Positions 36,821 through 45,745 of a stretch of DNA of 56,041 nt are shown piece after piece. The stretch spans positions 1 to 56,041 of the forward strand of contig JBATUR010000085.1 of the NCBI GenBank assembly GCA_049671305.1, in the 5' to 3' direction. Position 1 is the stretch's first letter; every line of letters begins with the position of its first letter. The notes beneath the pieces are model-generated. The model was not told the DNA's origin and ran no database searches. It saw nothing but the letters and a program-made list of their open reading frames with translations. Source of the stretch: CADCTM01 sp049671305 (GTDB lineage Bacteria; Cyanobacteriota; Cyanobacteriia; Cyanobacteriales; Coleofasciculaceae). The position numbers and the translations under genes were made by a program.

Positions 36821-37591
36821 TTAAAACATTCGTACAGGAACTTGCTGCTTGGCTAGATAAGTTTTGATTTCTGCAACCGTTAATTCGCCATAATGTAACA
36901 GCGAGGCAAGCAATGCCGCTTCCGCTTTCCCTTCAGTTAATGCCTCGTAAATATGTTGACAATTGCCTGCGCCACCGGAAGCAATAACCGGAATTTGGAC
37001 TTGTTCTGCAATAGCACGAGTTAGCTCTAAATCATATCCTGCCTTGGTTCCATCTGCATCCATACTTGTTAGCAAAAGTTCTCCCGCGCCACGCCCTGCC
37101 ACTTCTTTTGCCCACTGTATGGCGTCTTTGCCGGTATTTTCCCGTCCCCCTCGCACAAAAACATCCCACCCAGGGTTAGTAAGATCTTGGCGTCGTCGTG
37201 CATCAATGGCAATGACGATACACTGGTTACCAAAGCGATCGCTTGCCTGATTAATTAAGTCGGGATTTCTTACCGCTGCTGAATTTAAACTGATTTTATC
37301 CGCACCAGCCCTTAACAATAATTTAATACTCTCTAAGGATTGGATGCCTCCACCAACAGTCAAAGGAATAAAGACTTGATCCGCAGTACGATAGACAACA
37401 TCGACAATAATATCTCGGTCTTCGTGAGTTGCGGTAATATCCAAAAACACCAACTCATCAGCACCTGCCTCGTTATAAGCTTTTGCTAACTCCACAGGAT
37501 CACCAGCATCCTGAAGGTTAACAAAATTGACACCCTTCACAACTCGCCCACTCTTCACATCCAGGCAAGGTAAAATTCGTTTAGCTAGCAT
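36821..37591 (-). CDS. hisF: Imidazole glycerol phosphate synthase, cyclase subunit
   Basis: 256 residues, (beta/alpha)8 barrel. Catalytic Asp in LPCLDVKSGRVVKGVNF (near residue 11) and Asp in CIVIAIDARR (near 130); phosphate-binding GGGIQ and ASGGAGN motifs in the C-terminal half. Uses ammonia from HisH to cyclise PRFAR to imidazole glycerol phosphate and AICAR. hisH is not adjacent, as usual in cyanobacteria, where his genes are dispersed. Confidence 0.96.
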   Translation of the reverse strand: MLAKRILPCLDVKSGRVVKGVNFVNLQDAGDPVELAKAYNEAGADELVFLDITATHEDRDIIVDVVYRTADQVFIPLTVGGGIQSLESIKLLLRAGADKISLNSAAVRNPDLINQASDRFGNQCIVIAIDARRRQDLTNPGWDVFVRGGRENTGKDAIQWAKEVAGRGAGELLLTSMDADGTKAGYDLELTRAIAEQVQIPVIASGGAGNCQHIYEALTEGKAEAALLASLLHYGELTVAEIKTYLAKQQVPVRMF

Positions 37592-37715
37592 TTATTTTTG
37601 TCCTTGGTCGTTAGTGCTGATAGTCTCCCCACCAAAGCGATGAGTATGACTAATAAAATTTATAGTTTATAACTCTTGAACAATAACCAATGTGACCAAT
37701 GAGTAATCTTTAATT

Positions 37716-38843
37716 ATGGCAATAGATAGAACACATTTTGAAAAACAAGCTCAAAAAAGCGGCAAGCTTGAAAAAGAGCAACTGACTGAAAAACCAACTC
37801 AAAAAGCTAAACAATCTAAAGGGCGTCGTGATAATTTTCGCAAAAAAGAGACGCCAGAAGAACTACTGCTAGCAACAGCTATGGCAGACGAGACGGGCAA
37901 CCAGGAAGAAAACATCCGCCCGCAGCGTTTGGCAGATTATATTGGTCAAAAAGATTTAAAGGCGGTTTTGTCAATTGCCATTCAAGCGGCAAAAGTTCGT
38001 AATGAGTCGATGGATCATTTGTTATTATACGGTCCGCCAGGATTGGGCAAAACTACCATGTCGTTGATTTTGGCGACAGAAATGGGAGTTAATTGCAAAA
38101 TTACTGCTGCACCTGCTTTGGAACGTCCACGAGATATTATGGGCATTTTGTGCAGTTTAAAAGAAGGAGATGTTTTATTTATTGATGAAATTCATCGGAT
38201 GTCACGGATGACGGAAGAATTGTTATATCCGGCGATGGAAGATTATCGTTTGGATATTACGGTGGGAAAAGGGCAAACGGCAAAAATTCGCAGTATTCCT
38301 TTGCCGAAGTTTACTTTAGTCGGGGCAACGACTCGTGTGGGTTCTTTGACTTCACCTTTACGCGATCGCTTTGGTTTAATTCAACGTCTGCGGTTTTATG
38401 AACTTGACGAACTAACACAAATTGTGCATCGAACTTCTGAGGTTTTGCAAGTGCCAATTACTCCAGAAGGCGCCCAAGAAATTGCCCGTCGTGCTCGTGG
38501 CACACCTCGTATTGCTAACCGACTGCTAAAGCGGGTAAGAGATTATTCTCAGGTAAAAAATGTCTCGCCGATAACTCAAGAATTTGCGGATGAAGCCTTG
38601 GAAATCTTTAATGTAGACCGAATTGGTTTAGATTGGACAGACAGATTGGTGTTAAGTGTGATGATTGAACAGTTTAATGGTGGTCCTGTCGGTTTGGAGG
38701 CGGTAGCGGCGGCAACAGGTGAAGATTCTCAGACCATTGAAGATGTTTATGAGCCATATTTGCTACAAATTGGTTATTTGCATCGGACTCCTCGCGGTCG
38801 AGTTGCAACTGTAGCAGCACGAAAACATTTAGGCTATGAGTAG
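37716..38843 (+). CDS. ruvB: Holliday junction branch-migration ATPase RuvB
   Basis: 375 residues; a Lys/Gln-rich N-terminal extension of about 65 residues precedes the core (RPQRLADYIGQ). Walker A GPPGLGKTT, Walker B LFIDEIHR, sensor GATTRVG, arginine finger in LRDRFG, and the C-terminal winged helix (GGPVGLEAVAAATGE ... YLHRTPRGR). Works with RuvA and RuvC in recombination. The extended N-terminus is typical of cyanobacterial RuvB. The TPR gene starts 54 bases downstream. Confidence 0.96.
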   Translation: MAIDRTHFEKQAQKSGKLEKEQLTEKPTQKAKQSKGRRDNFRKKETPEELLLATAMADETGNQEENIRPQRLADYIGQKDLKAVLSIAIQAAKVRNESMDHLLLYGPPGLGKTTMSLILATEMGVNCKITAAPALERPRDIMGILCSLKEGDVLFIDEIHRMSRMTEELLYPAMEDYRLDITVGKGQTAKIRSIPLPKFTLVGATTRVGSLTSPLRDRFGLIQRLRFYELDELTQIVHRTSEVLQVPITPEGAQEIARRARGTPRIANRLLKRVRDYSQVKNVSPITQEFADEALEIFNVDRIGLDWTDRLVLSVMIEQFNGGPVGLEAVAAATGEDSQTIEDVYEPYLLQIGYLHRTPRGRVATVAARKHLGYE

Positions 38844-38897
38844 GTATTTGATTTTTCTAGATACTGGAGTTAATTCAGTTTTTTCTGATATTTAGTT

Positions 38898-39716
38898 ATG
38901 AAACGCTTGATTTTAGGTTGGTTATGTGCATTGCTAATTGTGGTTAGTGGGGGTTGGTTGACGGCGGCACCTGTGATGGCGCAACAAATGCCAAATTTGA
39001 CAGAAAGTCAGATGCAGCAGTTTAATATAATTCGCCAAGAAGCCTTTAGCAATACCCAAAAAGGTGACTTTCCCACAGCAGAAGGCAACTGGACAGAGTT
39101 GATTAAGATTTTGCCAGATAATCCAGTAGGTTGGAGTAATCGCGGTAATTCTCGTGTTAGTCAGAATAAATTAAAAGAAGCGATCGCTGATTTTAATCAA
39201 GCAATTGAATTAGCACCAAATGCGCCCGATCCTTATCTTAATCGCGGCACAGCCTTAGAAGGTTTGGGGCGCTGGGATGAAGCTATTGCTGACTACAAAC
39301 AAGTGTTGGCAATCAATCCCGATGATGCAATGGCATATAATAACTTAGGAAATGCTGAAGCGGGTTTAGGAAAATGGACTCAAGCGATCGCAGATTATGA
39401 AAACGCCAGTAAGTTAGCACCAAATTTTGCCTTTGCCCGTGCCAACTTAGCCTTAGCACTATATCAAACAGGGCAAACCGAGGAAGCCATACGCACCATG
39501 CGTAATATTATCCGTAAATATCCCCAATTTCCCGATGTACGGGCAGCCTTAACAGCAGCACTGTGGGCAAAAGGACAAGTCGGAGAAGCAGAAAGTAATT
39601 GGGCGGCGGTTGTCGGTTTAGATGGACGTTATAGAAACCTAAACTGGGTAAAAACAACCCGCCGTTGGCCCCCCATGATGGTAGCAGCGTTAGAAAAGTT
39701 TCTGACCTTGAAATGA
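38898..39716 (+). CDS. Secreted tetratricopeptide-repeat protein
   Basis: 272 residues with a clear signal peptide (residues 4-29, cut probably after VMAQQ). Three to four TPRs (about 50-210): PDNPVGWSNRGNSRVSQNKL, PNAPDPYLNRGTALEGLGRW, PDDAMAYNNLGNAEAGLGKW, PNFAFARANLALALYQTGQT. The C-terminal 60 residues are rich in Trp and basic residues. Acts presumably as a protein-protein adaptor in the lumen or periplasm. The partner is unknown. Confidence 0.85.
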   Translation: MKRLILGWLCALLIVVSGGWLTAAPVMAQQMPNLTESQMQQFNIIRQEAFSNTQKGDFPTAEGNWTELIKILPDNPVGWSNRGNSRVSQNKLKEAIADFNQAIELAPNAPDPYLNRGTALEGLGRWDEAIADYKQVLAINPDDAMAYNNLGNAEAGLGKWTQAIADYENASKLAPNFAFARANLALALYQTGQTEEAIRTMRNIIRKYPQFPDVRAALTAALWAKGQVGEAESNWAAVVGLDGRYRNLNWVKTTRRWPPMMVAALEKFLTLK

Positions 39717-39781
39717 CTAAAAGTTAGAAGTTACAACAATTTACCTTGTTAGTAAGCTGCTTTGTCTTGGCAATTACCATT

Positions 39782-40597
39782 TTAATTCTGAGATTCCTCA
39801 AAAAATCTAATATGTTCTTTGCCATCAGCAAGATCAGAACCTACAACATAAAAATCTTGAGGATAAATCCAATGTGAATTTAATGGTCCGTGTATTTGAA
39901 TTCCGGTCATGACGGCATATTTAAATACAGATTGGTCAAGGGTATTGAGGAGATTTTCTACATCATTAGAAATAATTTTAGATGCCAATTTAGTAATTTC
40001 GATTAAATTAGGTTTATTTCCGTAGGTAATAGTAGAAAGAATTTTCTGCCGGATGATAGTTTGTTCAATATCCTGCATATCCATTTCTAGTTTAAGATGA
40101 CCACGAGCTAATTCCTCTACAACTTTTTCTAGTGCCCCACAAGCATGAGAAGCGTTTTGAAGACCATCGCGATAAAGTTTACCAACCTCACCATATCTAG
40201 AAATAGCAACGTGAGGCATGGCATAGAAGGTAAAACGACGCAAACCATCAACAATTGGAGTATGATCAGTTGCCGCTGCTAAACCCGTTTTTCCCATCAT
40301 CACAAAGCCAGCTAAACTGCAGCAATTAAAAGTTTTTCCCCAATAGCGAATTACTTCTATAAATAAAGCTTCAGCGATTTCATCACGACAAACAGCGATC
40401 ATTCCCATCGTATTTTCGTCAGAAAAATCATAGGCACTCAACTTTTGAAAAGTCTTTCTCATATACTTATTCATCGGTATTGCCCCTGGAAAATAAGTAT
40501 TCAATGCTTCCGAAAAAGCTGGGAACACATTTGGATCATAAGCATTGAGAGTTTGGGGGATAGCGTCGTTTCTTAACTGGGCTTGACTCTTCGGCAT
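39782..40597 (-). CDS. LCIB/LciC-like protein (theta-class carbonic anhydrase family)
   Basis: 271 residues, no signal peptide. The pattern matches the LCIB/LCIC family of algal limiting-CO2-inducible proteins (beta-CA-like fold): FPGAIP (36-41), the block IAVCRDE (67-73), HTPIVDGLRR (112-121), YAMPHVAISRYGEVG (125-139), and SHACGAL (150-156). Candidate zinc ligands are Cys70, His129 and Cys153, and Asp72/Arg71 the catalytic dyad; this mapping is my inference. Some family members hydrate CO2, others are inactive. Good RBS AGGAGAAA 9 bases upstream of the ATG. No carboxysome or bicarbonate-transport genes are adjacent. Confidence 0.85.
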   Translation of the reverse strand: MPKSQAQLRNDAIPQTLNAYDPNVFPAFSEALNTYFPGAIPMNKYMRKTFQKLSAYDFSDENTMGMIAVCRDEIAEALFIEVIRYWGKTFNCCSLAGFVMMGKTGLAAATDHTPIVDGLRRFTFYAMPHVAISRYGEVGKLYRDGLQNASHACGALEKVVEELARGHLKLEMDMQDIEQTIIRQKILSTITYGNKPNLIEITKLASKIISNDVENLLNTLDQSVFKYAVMTGIQIHGPLNSHWIYPQDFYVVGSDLADGKEHIRFFEESQN

Positions 40598-40876
40598 GGA
40601 TTAATTTCTCCTGATTGGCTGGTAAAATGAGTTGTTGAGCAGTATGCTTGAATTTCCTTCCTGAGAGGATGCAGTGTAATACCATTGGTTTTAACACTCT
40701 TAGCCAATGACAAAACTCCTATTTTTGTCCTTTAACCCAGTAGTGCTCAAGATTTCTGACTGTTTGGGCTAAATTTTTTCGCTAATTCTAAACCTGTAAG
40801 CAATGGCATTACCTCTTTACATAGACTGAGCCATGCACCGATTAATTAGGCATTAGTTAGAGATTTTGCGCTTAAG

Positions 40877-40929
40877 TTGACATCAAGGCGGGATAGTTTA
40901 ACCAACGCCCTGTTAAAGACTAATGTCAA
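40877..40929. repeat. Two-tier inverted repeat upstream of the LCIB-like gene
   Basis: Outer arms TTGACAT (40877-40883) and ATGTCAA (40923-40929), inner arms GGCG and CGCC, with a 15-base A/T-rich loop containing GTTTAACC. Could be a regulator-binding site for the LCIB-like gene (280 bp upstream of its start) or part of a structured RNA. Confidence 0.4.
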
Positions 40930-41041
40930 TCTGGCTTTTGTTGGTTTGTCTTGCCATTAAATAGCTTTTTGTTCCGTGGAAACCTTCTTCTTGCTAGCAT
41001 GATCTGACATCTGATGATTTTAACTTCAAAGTATAAAAGAC

Positions 41042-41230
41042 GCCGCCTGTGCCAAGAGTTAGACTTGCAGGAGGGGACATTTATACTGCTATCTACCTGG
41101 GGAACCTCAATCTCTATGTTGTAGGATACAGAACCATATAGTTGAACCGGTGACTAGCCCTTAGAATGTTAGTCGGGTGGTATTAGTGATGCGTCCTGAT
41201 GTTGAAGCTGGTACAAGCATGAGCAAATTT
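41042..41230 (+). ncRNA. Candidate structured small RNA or long leader
   Basis: About 190 bases without coding potential after a TATAAA box (41032-41037), with local stems (for example GACTA/TAGTC at about 41151-41173) and G/C-rich blocks in an A/T-rich surrounding. Length and isolation recall cyanobacterial 6S RNA, but I could not verify a 6S-like open-bubble fold, so this is only a candidate. No terminator is obvious. Confidence 0.25.
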
Positions 41231-41234
41231 GTGA

Positions 41235-41528
41235 GTGCCTCTAGGATCTGGTCAAACAGTATTCCTTTTATCAGGTTACAACCAGGGCGACCAGGCTGCT
41301 GCTGCTACCGATACAAAGTTGCTATATGCTATATGGACTCTTGACAAGACTAGACTAATTTGGGTGCGGGGAAAAGGTTCAGAGGCGATCCTGGCGATGC
41401 AACAACAGGGTGAACTTGCCAAAAAAGCCAAATTATGCTATTTATACGCTTCTTGTGGAACCTCTCCTCAAAAGCAACAGTCAGTACAATTAGAAATTGG
41501 TTTAGCTTTTTTGGTTGCTCTTGGTTAG
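41235..41528 (+). CDS. Uncertain hypothetical ORF
   Basis: 97 codons from GTG; no recognised family, no clear RBS, and a competing minus-strand ORF over the same bases. The composition (LLYAIWTLDKTRLIWVRG) is protein-like, so it could be real. A 51-codon ORF in another frame begins at the ATG at 41189. I keep it at low confidence as the only possible gene in the 1.06-kb gap between the LCIB-like gene and the kinase. Confidence 0.25.
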   Translation: MPLGSGQTVFLLSGYNQGDQAAAATDTKLLYAIWTLDKTRLIWVRGKGSEAILAMQQQGELAKKAKLCYLYASCGTSPQKQQSVQLEIGLAFLVALG

Positions 41529-41662
41529 TTATGGCTAACACAAAGAATAGCTGACATCTGAAACTTAATTGTCACTTTATCGGTTTAATAGTACAGGGGA
41601 AACTTTTTTCGATAGGTGCGATCGCAACCTTGAGTGGGAACAAACTACTGGAAGCTAGAGCA

Positions 41663-43501
41663 ATGACTGAAGCTGAACCCTTGGGCGGACGCTACAAAAT
41701 CATCAGCCAGCTAGGAGCAGGCGGGTTTGGTCAAACGTTTCTAGCAGAGGATTTGCATTTGCCAGATCATCCTCAATGTGTTGTTAAACATCTCAAACCT
41801 CAAACGAAAGAAGATGGCACACTTTCGATGGCAAGACGCCTTTTTGATACAGAAGCAAAAGTTTTGTATCAACTGGGAGATCATGACCAAATTCCTCGTT
41901 TATTGGCGCATTTTGAGCACAATCAAGAATTTTATTTGGCACAAGAATTAGTTGAAGGGGAACCCCTAACTCATGAACTGACAGGTGGTGTGATTTGGTC
42001 GGAAGGTCAGGTAATTGGACTTTTGCAAGATATCCTGGAAATCTTGGCTTTTGTCCATGAGCAACAGGTGATTCACCGCGATATCAAGCCGCCTAACTTG
42101 ATGCGCCGTCGCTGTGATGGCAAAATTGTACTGATTGATTTTGGTGCTGTTAAGCTTAGTACCCAAATCGCTAATCCTGAACATCAGACGAATATAACTG
42201 TTTCTATTGGTACTCAGGGCTATATGCCCAACGAACAGCTTGCAGGTTCTCCTCGCTTTAGTAGTGATGTTTATGCGGTGGGGATGTTGGCAATTCAAGC
42301 TTTGGTAGGAGTTCACCCCAAGCGCCTCAAAGAAAACCTCAGTACGGGGGAAATTGAATGGCGTGAACAGGCGGACAATATTAGTTCAGAATTGGCAGAT
42401 ATTCTTGATCAAATGATTCGCTATGATTTTCGCGACCGCTATCCCACAGCTTCGGATGCACTCCTCGCAATTAATCATCTACCTCCAGAACTTTTGGAGT
42501 CTGTACCGCCATACCAACCTTTACCCTACGAAGTTAAAGATAAATATCAATACCAAACTGAAACAACTATAGATAGTGAAATATTAGTTACAAATCCTTG
42601 GACACCTGTAGATCCTTCGGCTGCAACTGAAATAGATGTTGAGGTGAACCCAACAGCTAATACTTCACCTTTGTCAGAGTCAGAACCGATCCAAACACCG
42701 ACAAACCTAGAAGTAACTTCAGCTACTTCGGAGTTAAAAGAACGCAAGTTTGTATCTACTAAATTATGGATAGTTTCTGGGGTTTCGGGAGTTTTGGCGA
42801 CGGGAGCAGCAATTTTGATTGGGAAAAACTTGTTACCTCAGCATTTTTTTGCTTCGATGGTAAATCCTGTGGAGATACCTGCCAAAAGTCCCATAGTTGC
42901 GACAACTCCTAGTCCGGTTGCTTCACCTCGTAAACTAAGCGCTACGGAACTTTTAGACGAAGCTGAAGGTTTTCGTAAAGCGGGAGATTTTAGCCAAGCA
43001 CTTGCCAAATACGATCAAGCGATCGCTCTTAAACCCAAAGTGGCAAAGGCATATTGGGGTCGTTGTTACACTTTAAATAAGCTCAATAAGCCTGCGGAAG
43101 CGGTGGTTTCTTGTAATGATGCTCTTGATATTAATCCTGATTATGCAGAGGCATTGTGGAGTAAGGCGCAAGCTTTTGACAAGCAAAAACTGACCTTGCA
43201 AGCGCTACAACTTTACGAGGAAGTAACTCGCATCAAGCCAGATTTTATGGAAGGTTGGTTAAGTTATGGCATTTCACTTCAGGGTTATGGACGTTCTGAA
43301 GAAGCGTTAATTGCCTTGGAAAGGGCGATCGATCTTAATCGTAATTCGGCTGAAGCTTGGGCGGTTCGCGGTGAAGCTGAGTTGAATATGGGACGCATTG
43401 AGAAGGCGGTTTCTTCTTTAAATAAGTCGCTGCAACTGAAGCCAGATAACCCAAAAGTGATCAAGCTCCGCAAACAGGCACAGGAGCAGTTAGGACTCTA
43501 A
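41663..43501 (+). CDS. Ser/Thr protein kinase with C-terminal TPR repeats
   Basis: About 612 residues from the ATG at 41663 (a TTG 11 codons upstream is possible; GGAAG precedes the ATG by about 10 bases). Kinase domain 1-275: glycine loop LGAGGFGQTF, catalytic HRDIKPPNLM, DFG in LIDFGAVK, and GTQGYMPNEQ in the activation segment. A Pro/Thr-rich linker, one transmembrane helix (about 365-385), then four TPRs (about 415-605). The cyanobacterial Spk kinase type (SpkB-like Pkn2 fold). The substrate is unknown; the TPRs would lie outside the membrane. Confidence 0.93.
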   Translation: MTEAEPLGGRYKIISQLGAGGFGQTFLAEDLHLPDHPQCVVKHLKPQTKEDGTLSMARRLFDTEAKVLYQLGDHDQIPRLLAHFEHNQEFYLAQELVEGEPLTHELTGGVIWSEGQVIGLLQDILEILAFVHEQQVIHRDIKPPNLMRRRCDGKIVLIDFGAVKLSTQIANPEHQTNITVSIGTQGYMPNEQLAGSPRFSSDVYAVGMLAIQALVGVHPKRLKENLSTGEIEWREQADNISSELADILDQMIRYDFRDRYPTASDALLAINHLPPELLESVPPYQPLPYEVKDKYQYQTETTIDSEILVTNPWTPVDPSAATEIDVEVNPTANTSPLSESEPIQTPTNLEVTSATSELKERKFVSTKLWIVSGVSGVLATGAAILIGKNLLPQHFFASMVNPVEIPAKSPIVATTPSPVASPRKLSATELLDEAEGFRKAGDFSQALAKYDQAIALKPKVAKAYWGRCYTLNKLNKPAEAVVSCNDALDINPDYAEALWSKAQAFDKQKLTLQALQLYEEVTRIKPDFMEGWLSYGISLQGYGRSEEALIALERAIDLNRNSAEAWAVRGEAELNMGRIEKAVSSLNKSLQLKPDNPKVIKLRKQAQEQLGL

Positions 43502-43532
43502 AACATTGGTTGAATATTTAGTAAAAAAAATA

Positions 43533-43565
43533 GGAAGAAGGCAAATTTATATTTGGCTTTTTTCC
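43533..43565 (+). terminator. Probable terminator of the Ser/Thr kinase gene
   Basis: Long hairpin 31 bases after the stop: GGAAGAAGGCAAAT pairs with ATTTGGCTTTTTTCC across TTAT, 13 of 14 pairs including G-T, with a T-rich descending arm. Confidence 0.6.
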
Positions 43566-43668
43566 TTCAAAAAGAAATGTTAGATTCGATTTACCAAGCC
43601 TAATTTAATTAAAAAAGACTGGCGCTTGTGAACTAAATATCAACTTTTGATTTAGCCAGACTCAGAAT

Positions 43669-44115
43669 ATGAAACGAAGAATCACGGCAAGTTTAGTTTT
43701 GATGATAGCATCACTATTTGTGACTAGGTTTGCTTTTGTAAAAATAAATAAGTTAGCATTGAATAAATCAAGTTGTCCACAAGAAATTGCTGTCAATCTA
43801 AATGAACAAGAAACTAAAATAACTCCTTATAAGCTCATAATAAAACCTTGGGAAGGACGGCATAATGTCCAGGGTGTTTTTATGTTACCGATGGAAGATT
43901 ATACAGCAAAAATCATGGTATTAAGTATACCGGGACTAGGAACTTTTTGTGGCGGAGCTTATAGTGTGGGAACTAGTTTTGAAGGAATACAAGCGAAGCC
44001 AGGATATCATTTAGTTAAAACTAACTTGAGGACTCGAACTGCTATTTGGTTAATTACCAGAGGCTTTGGCAATCAGTTAAATGATTCTAATAATTGGCAA
44101 TTAGTTAATTATTAA
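43669..44115 (+). CDS. Hypothetical secreted or membrane-anchored protein
   Basis: 148 residues. N-terminal signal or anchor helix (residues 5-25, ITASLVLMIASLFVTRFAF). The rest is a small beta-rich domain with two Cys (CPQ, FCGG) that could form a disulfide. I recognise no family. Stop codon 4 bases before the downstream open frame. A/T-rich codons as in the surrounding genes. Confidence 0.65.
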   Translation: MKRRITASLVLMIASLFVTRFAFVKINKLALNKSSCPQEIAVNLNEQETKITPYKLIIKPWEGRHNVQGVFMLPMEDYTAKIMVLSIPGLGTFCGGAYSVGTSFEGIQAKPGYHLVKTNLRTRTAIWLITRGFGNQLNDSNNWQLVNY

Positions 44116-44167
44116 ATTCTTGATATTATTTGCTCAAACTGTTAAATTTGTGTCTGCTAATGATGAG

Positions 44168-44722
44168 ATGAATAAAGCCAAATTACGTCGATCGCTGCTC
44201 AAAACCAGACAGTCGTTGCCAGAAGAGATATGGCGCCAAAAAAGCGATCGCATTTGTGAGCATCTCCAAACCTCACTCCAATTTTGTCAAGCTCAAACTA
44301 TTCTGGCTTATTTTAGTGTTAGACAAGAACCAGATCTGAGCTTGTTATTTAATGAGTCTCAAAAGCTTTGGGGCTTTCCTAGATGTGTTGCCAAATCTCT
44401 ACTATGGCATAGCTGGAAGCCCGGTCAAGACTTGCAAAAGGGTGATTATGGCATTTTTGAACCTAAAGCTGATTCGACCCGATTGCAGCCTAATGATGTT
44501 GACTTAATTTTAGTTCCTGCTGTTGCCTGCGACAAATCAGGATATCGCTTAGGTTACGGGGGTGGTTTTTATGACAGAATGTTGAGTTTACCTGAATGGG
44601 CAGCGAAACCAACTATTGGTATTGTCTTTAAATTAGCTGATTTAGCTGAGTTACCTGTAGATAATTGGGATGTGAAATTGCACGGCGTTTGTACAGAAAG
44701 TGGCTTGAGGATGACACAATAA
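44168..44722 (+). CDS. 5-formyltetrahydrofolate cyclo-ligase
   Basis: 184 residues from the ATG at 44168, where family members begin (MNKAKLRRSLLKTRQSLP); the frame is open 16 codons further. ATP-binding KxxLR basic start, folate region ILAYFSVRQEPDLS, and the C-terminal signature LILVPAVACDKSGYRLGYGGGFYDRML. Converts 5-formyl-THF to 5,10-methenyl-THF with ATP. Probably transcribed with the preceding hypothetical gene. Confidence 0.92.
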   Translation: MNKAKLRRSLLKTRQSLPEEIWRQKSDRICEHLQTSLQFCQAQTILAYFSVRQEPDLSLLFNESQKLWGFPRCVAKSLLWHSWKPGQDLQKGDYGIFEPKADSTRLQPNDVDLILVPAVACDKSGYRLGYGGGFYDRMLSLPEWAAKPTIGIVFKLADLAELPVDNWDVKLHGVCTESGLRMTQ

Positions 44723-44761
44723 ATTAGCAAGTAGAAGTAGCGACGGAGTAATAATTAGTGA

Positions 44762-45619
44762 ATGAAATTCAAAATTGCCGAGCCAAGCTTTAATCAACAA
44801 CCTGCGTGGCGAATTTTTGGGATGTATGTGCTGCTTTTGAGCATCGCCTTTGTGATGCTGTTTCCTTTATTATGGCTGATCAGCACTTCTTTCAAATCTC
44901 CTGCAGAAGACATCTTTCAATTCCCGCCGCAACTATTTCCAACCAAACCAACTGGGCAAAATTTTGTTACCGTCTGGAAAAATAATCCTTTCGGGCAGTA
45001 TTTATTTAATAGTATTATTGTTGCTAGCCTTGCTGTTAGTTTAAATTTACTTTTTTGTTCTTTAGCAGCTTACCCTTTGGCGCGGTTAGATTTTCAAGGC
45101 AAAGAGTTGATTTTTGCTGCTGTGATTTCTACAATCATGATTCCTTTCCAAATCGTGATGATTCCTTTATATATTTTGATTGTACAGTTGGGTTTTAAAA
45201 ATAGCTATCTTGGCGTTATTTTTCCGGACATTGCCTCAGCTTTTGGCATTTTTTTGCTGCGGCAAGCTTTCATGGGAGTGCCAAAAGAATTGGAAGAAGC
45301 AGCACGAATGGATGGTTGTTCTGAATTAGGTTTGTGGTGGAATATTATGTTACCTGCGATTCGTCCGGCTTTGGTAACCTTAGCAATTTTTGTTTTTATT
45401 GGTTCTTGGAGTGACTTTCTTTGGCCCCTGATTGTGTTAGATAGACCGGAATATTATACCTTACCTTTGGGTGTGGCTAATCTGGCTGGTACGTTTTCTT
45501 TAGATTGGCGTTTAATTGCGGCAGGTTCGGTAATTTCAATTGCTCCGATTTTGTTATTATTCTTATTTTTGCAACGGTATATTGTGCCCACGGATGCGGG
45601 GAGTGGAGTTAAAGGGTAG
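44762..45619 (+). CDS. Sugar ABC transporter permease, MalG/UgpE type
   Basis: 285 residues, six transmembrane helices. The EAA loop EEAARMDGCSELGLWWNIMLPAIRPA (about 179-204) contacts the ATPase. N-terminal FPLLWLISTSFKSPAEDIF and the C-terminal QRYIVPTDAGSGVKG (ending in the K-G typical of CUT1 permeases) fix the family. The companion permease, binding protein and ATPase are not in the neighbourhood, so the set is dispersed, as for the cyanobacterial glucosylglycerol/trehalose-type uptake systems. Substrate unknown. Confidence 0.92.
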   Translation: MKFKIAEPSFNQQPAWRIFGMYVLLLSIAFVMLFPLLWLISTSFKSPAEDIFQFPPQLFPTKPTGQNFVTVWKNNPFGQYLFNSIIVASLAVSLNLLFCSLAAYPLARLDFQGKELIFAAVISTIMIPFQIVMIPLYILIVQLGFKNSYLGVIFPDIASAFGIFLLRQAFMGVPKELEEAARMDGCSELGLWWNIMLPAIRPALVTLAIFVFIGSWSDFLWPLIVLDRPEYYTLPLGVANLAGTFSLDWRLIAAGSVISIAPILLLFLFLQRYIVPTDAGSGVKG

Positions 45620-45745
45620 TAGGGTTTGGGATTAGTTGTCGTTTCAATATTAACAATGAAAAATAGCTAATGTCTAACAAAAGTTAGAGGATTTTTTAAC
45701 TTTGTTTCAAGAAAATTAGAAAACAGATGACTTACTGATGATGAT

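Noticed and set aside
41350..41541. 63-codon minus-strand ORF opposite the doubtful 41235-41528 ORF
   Set aside because: No RBS, no recognisable composition; kept neither as gene.
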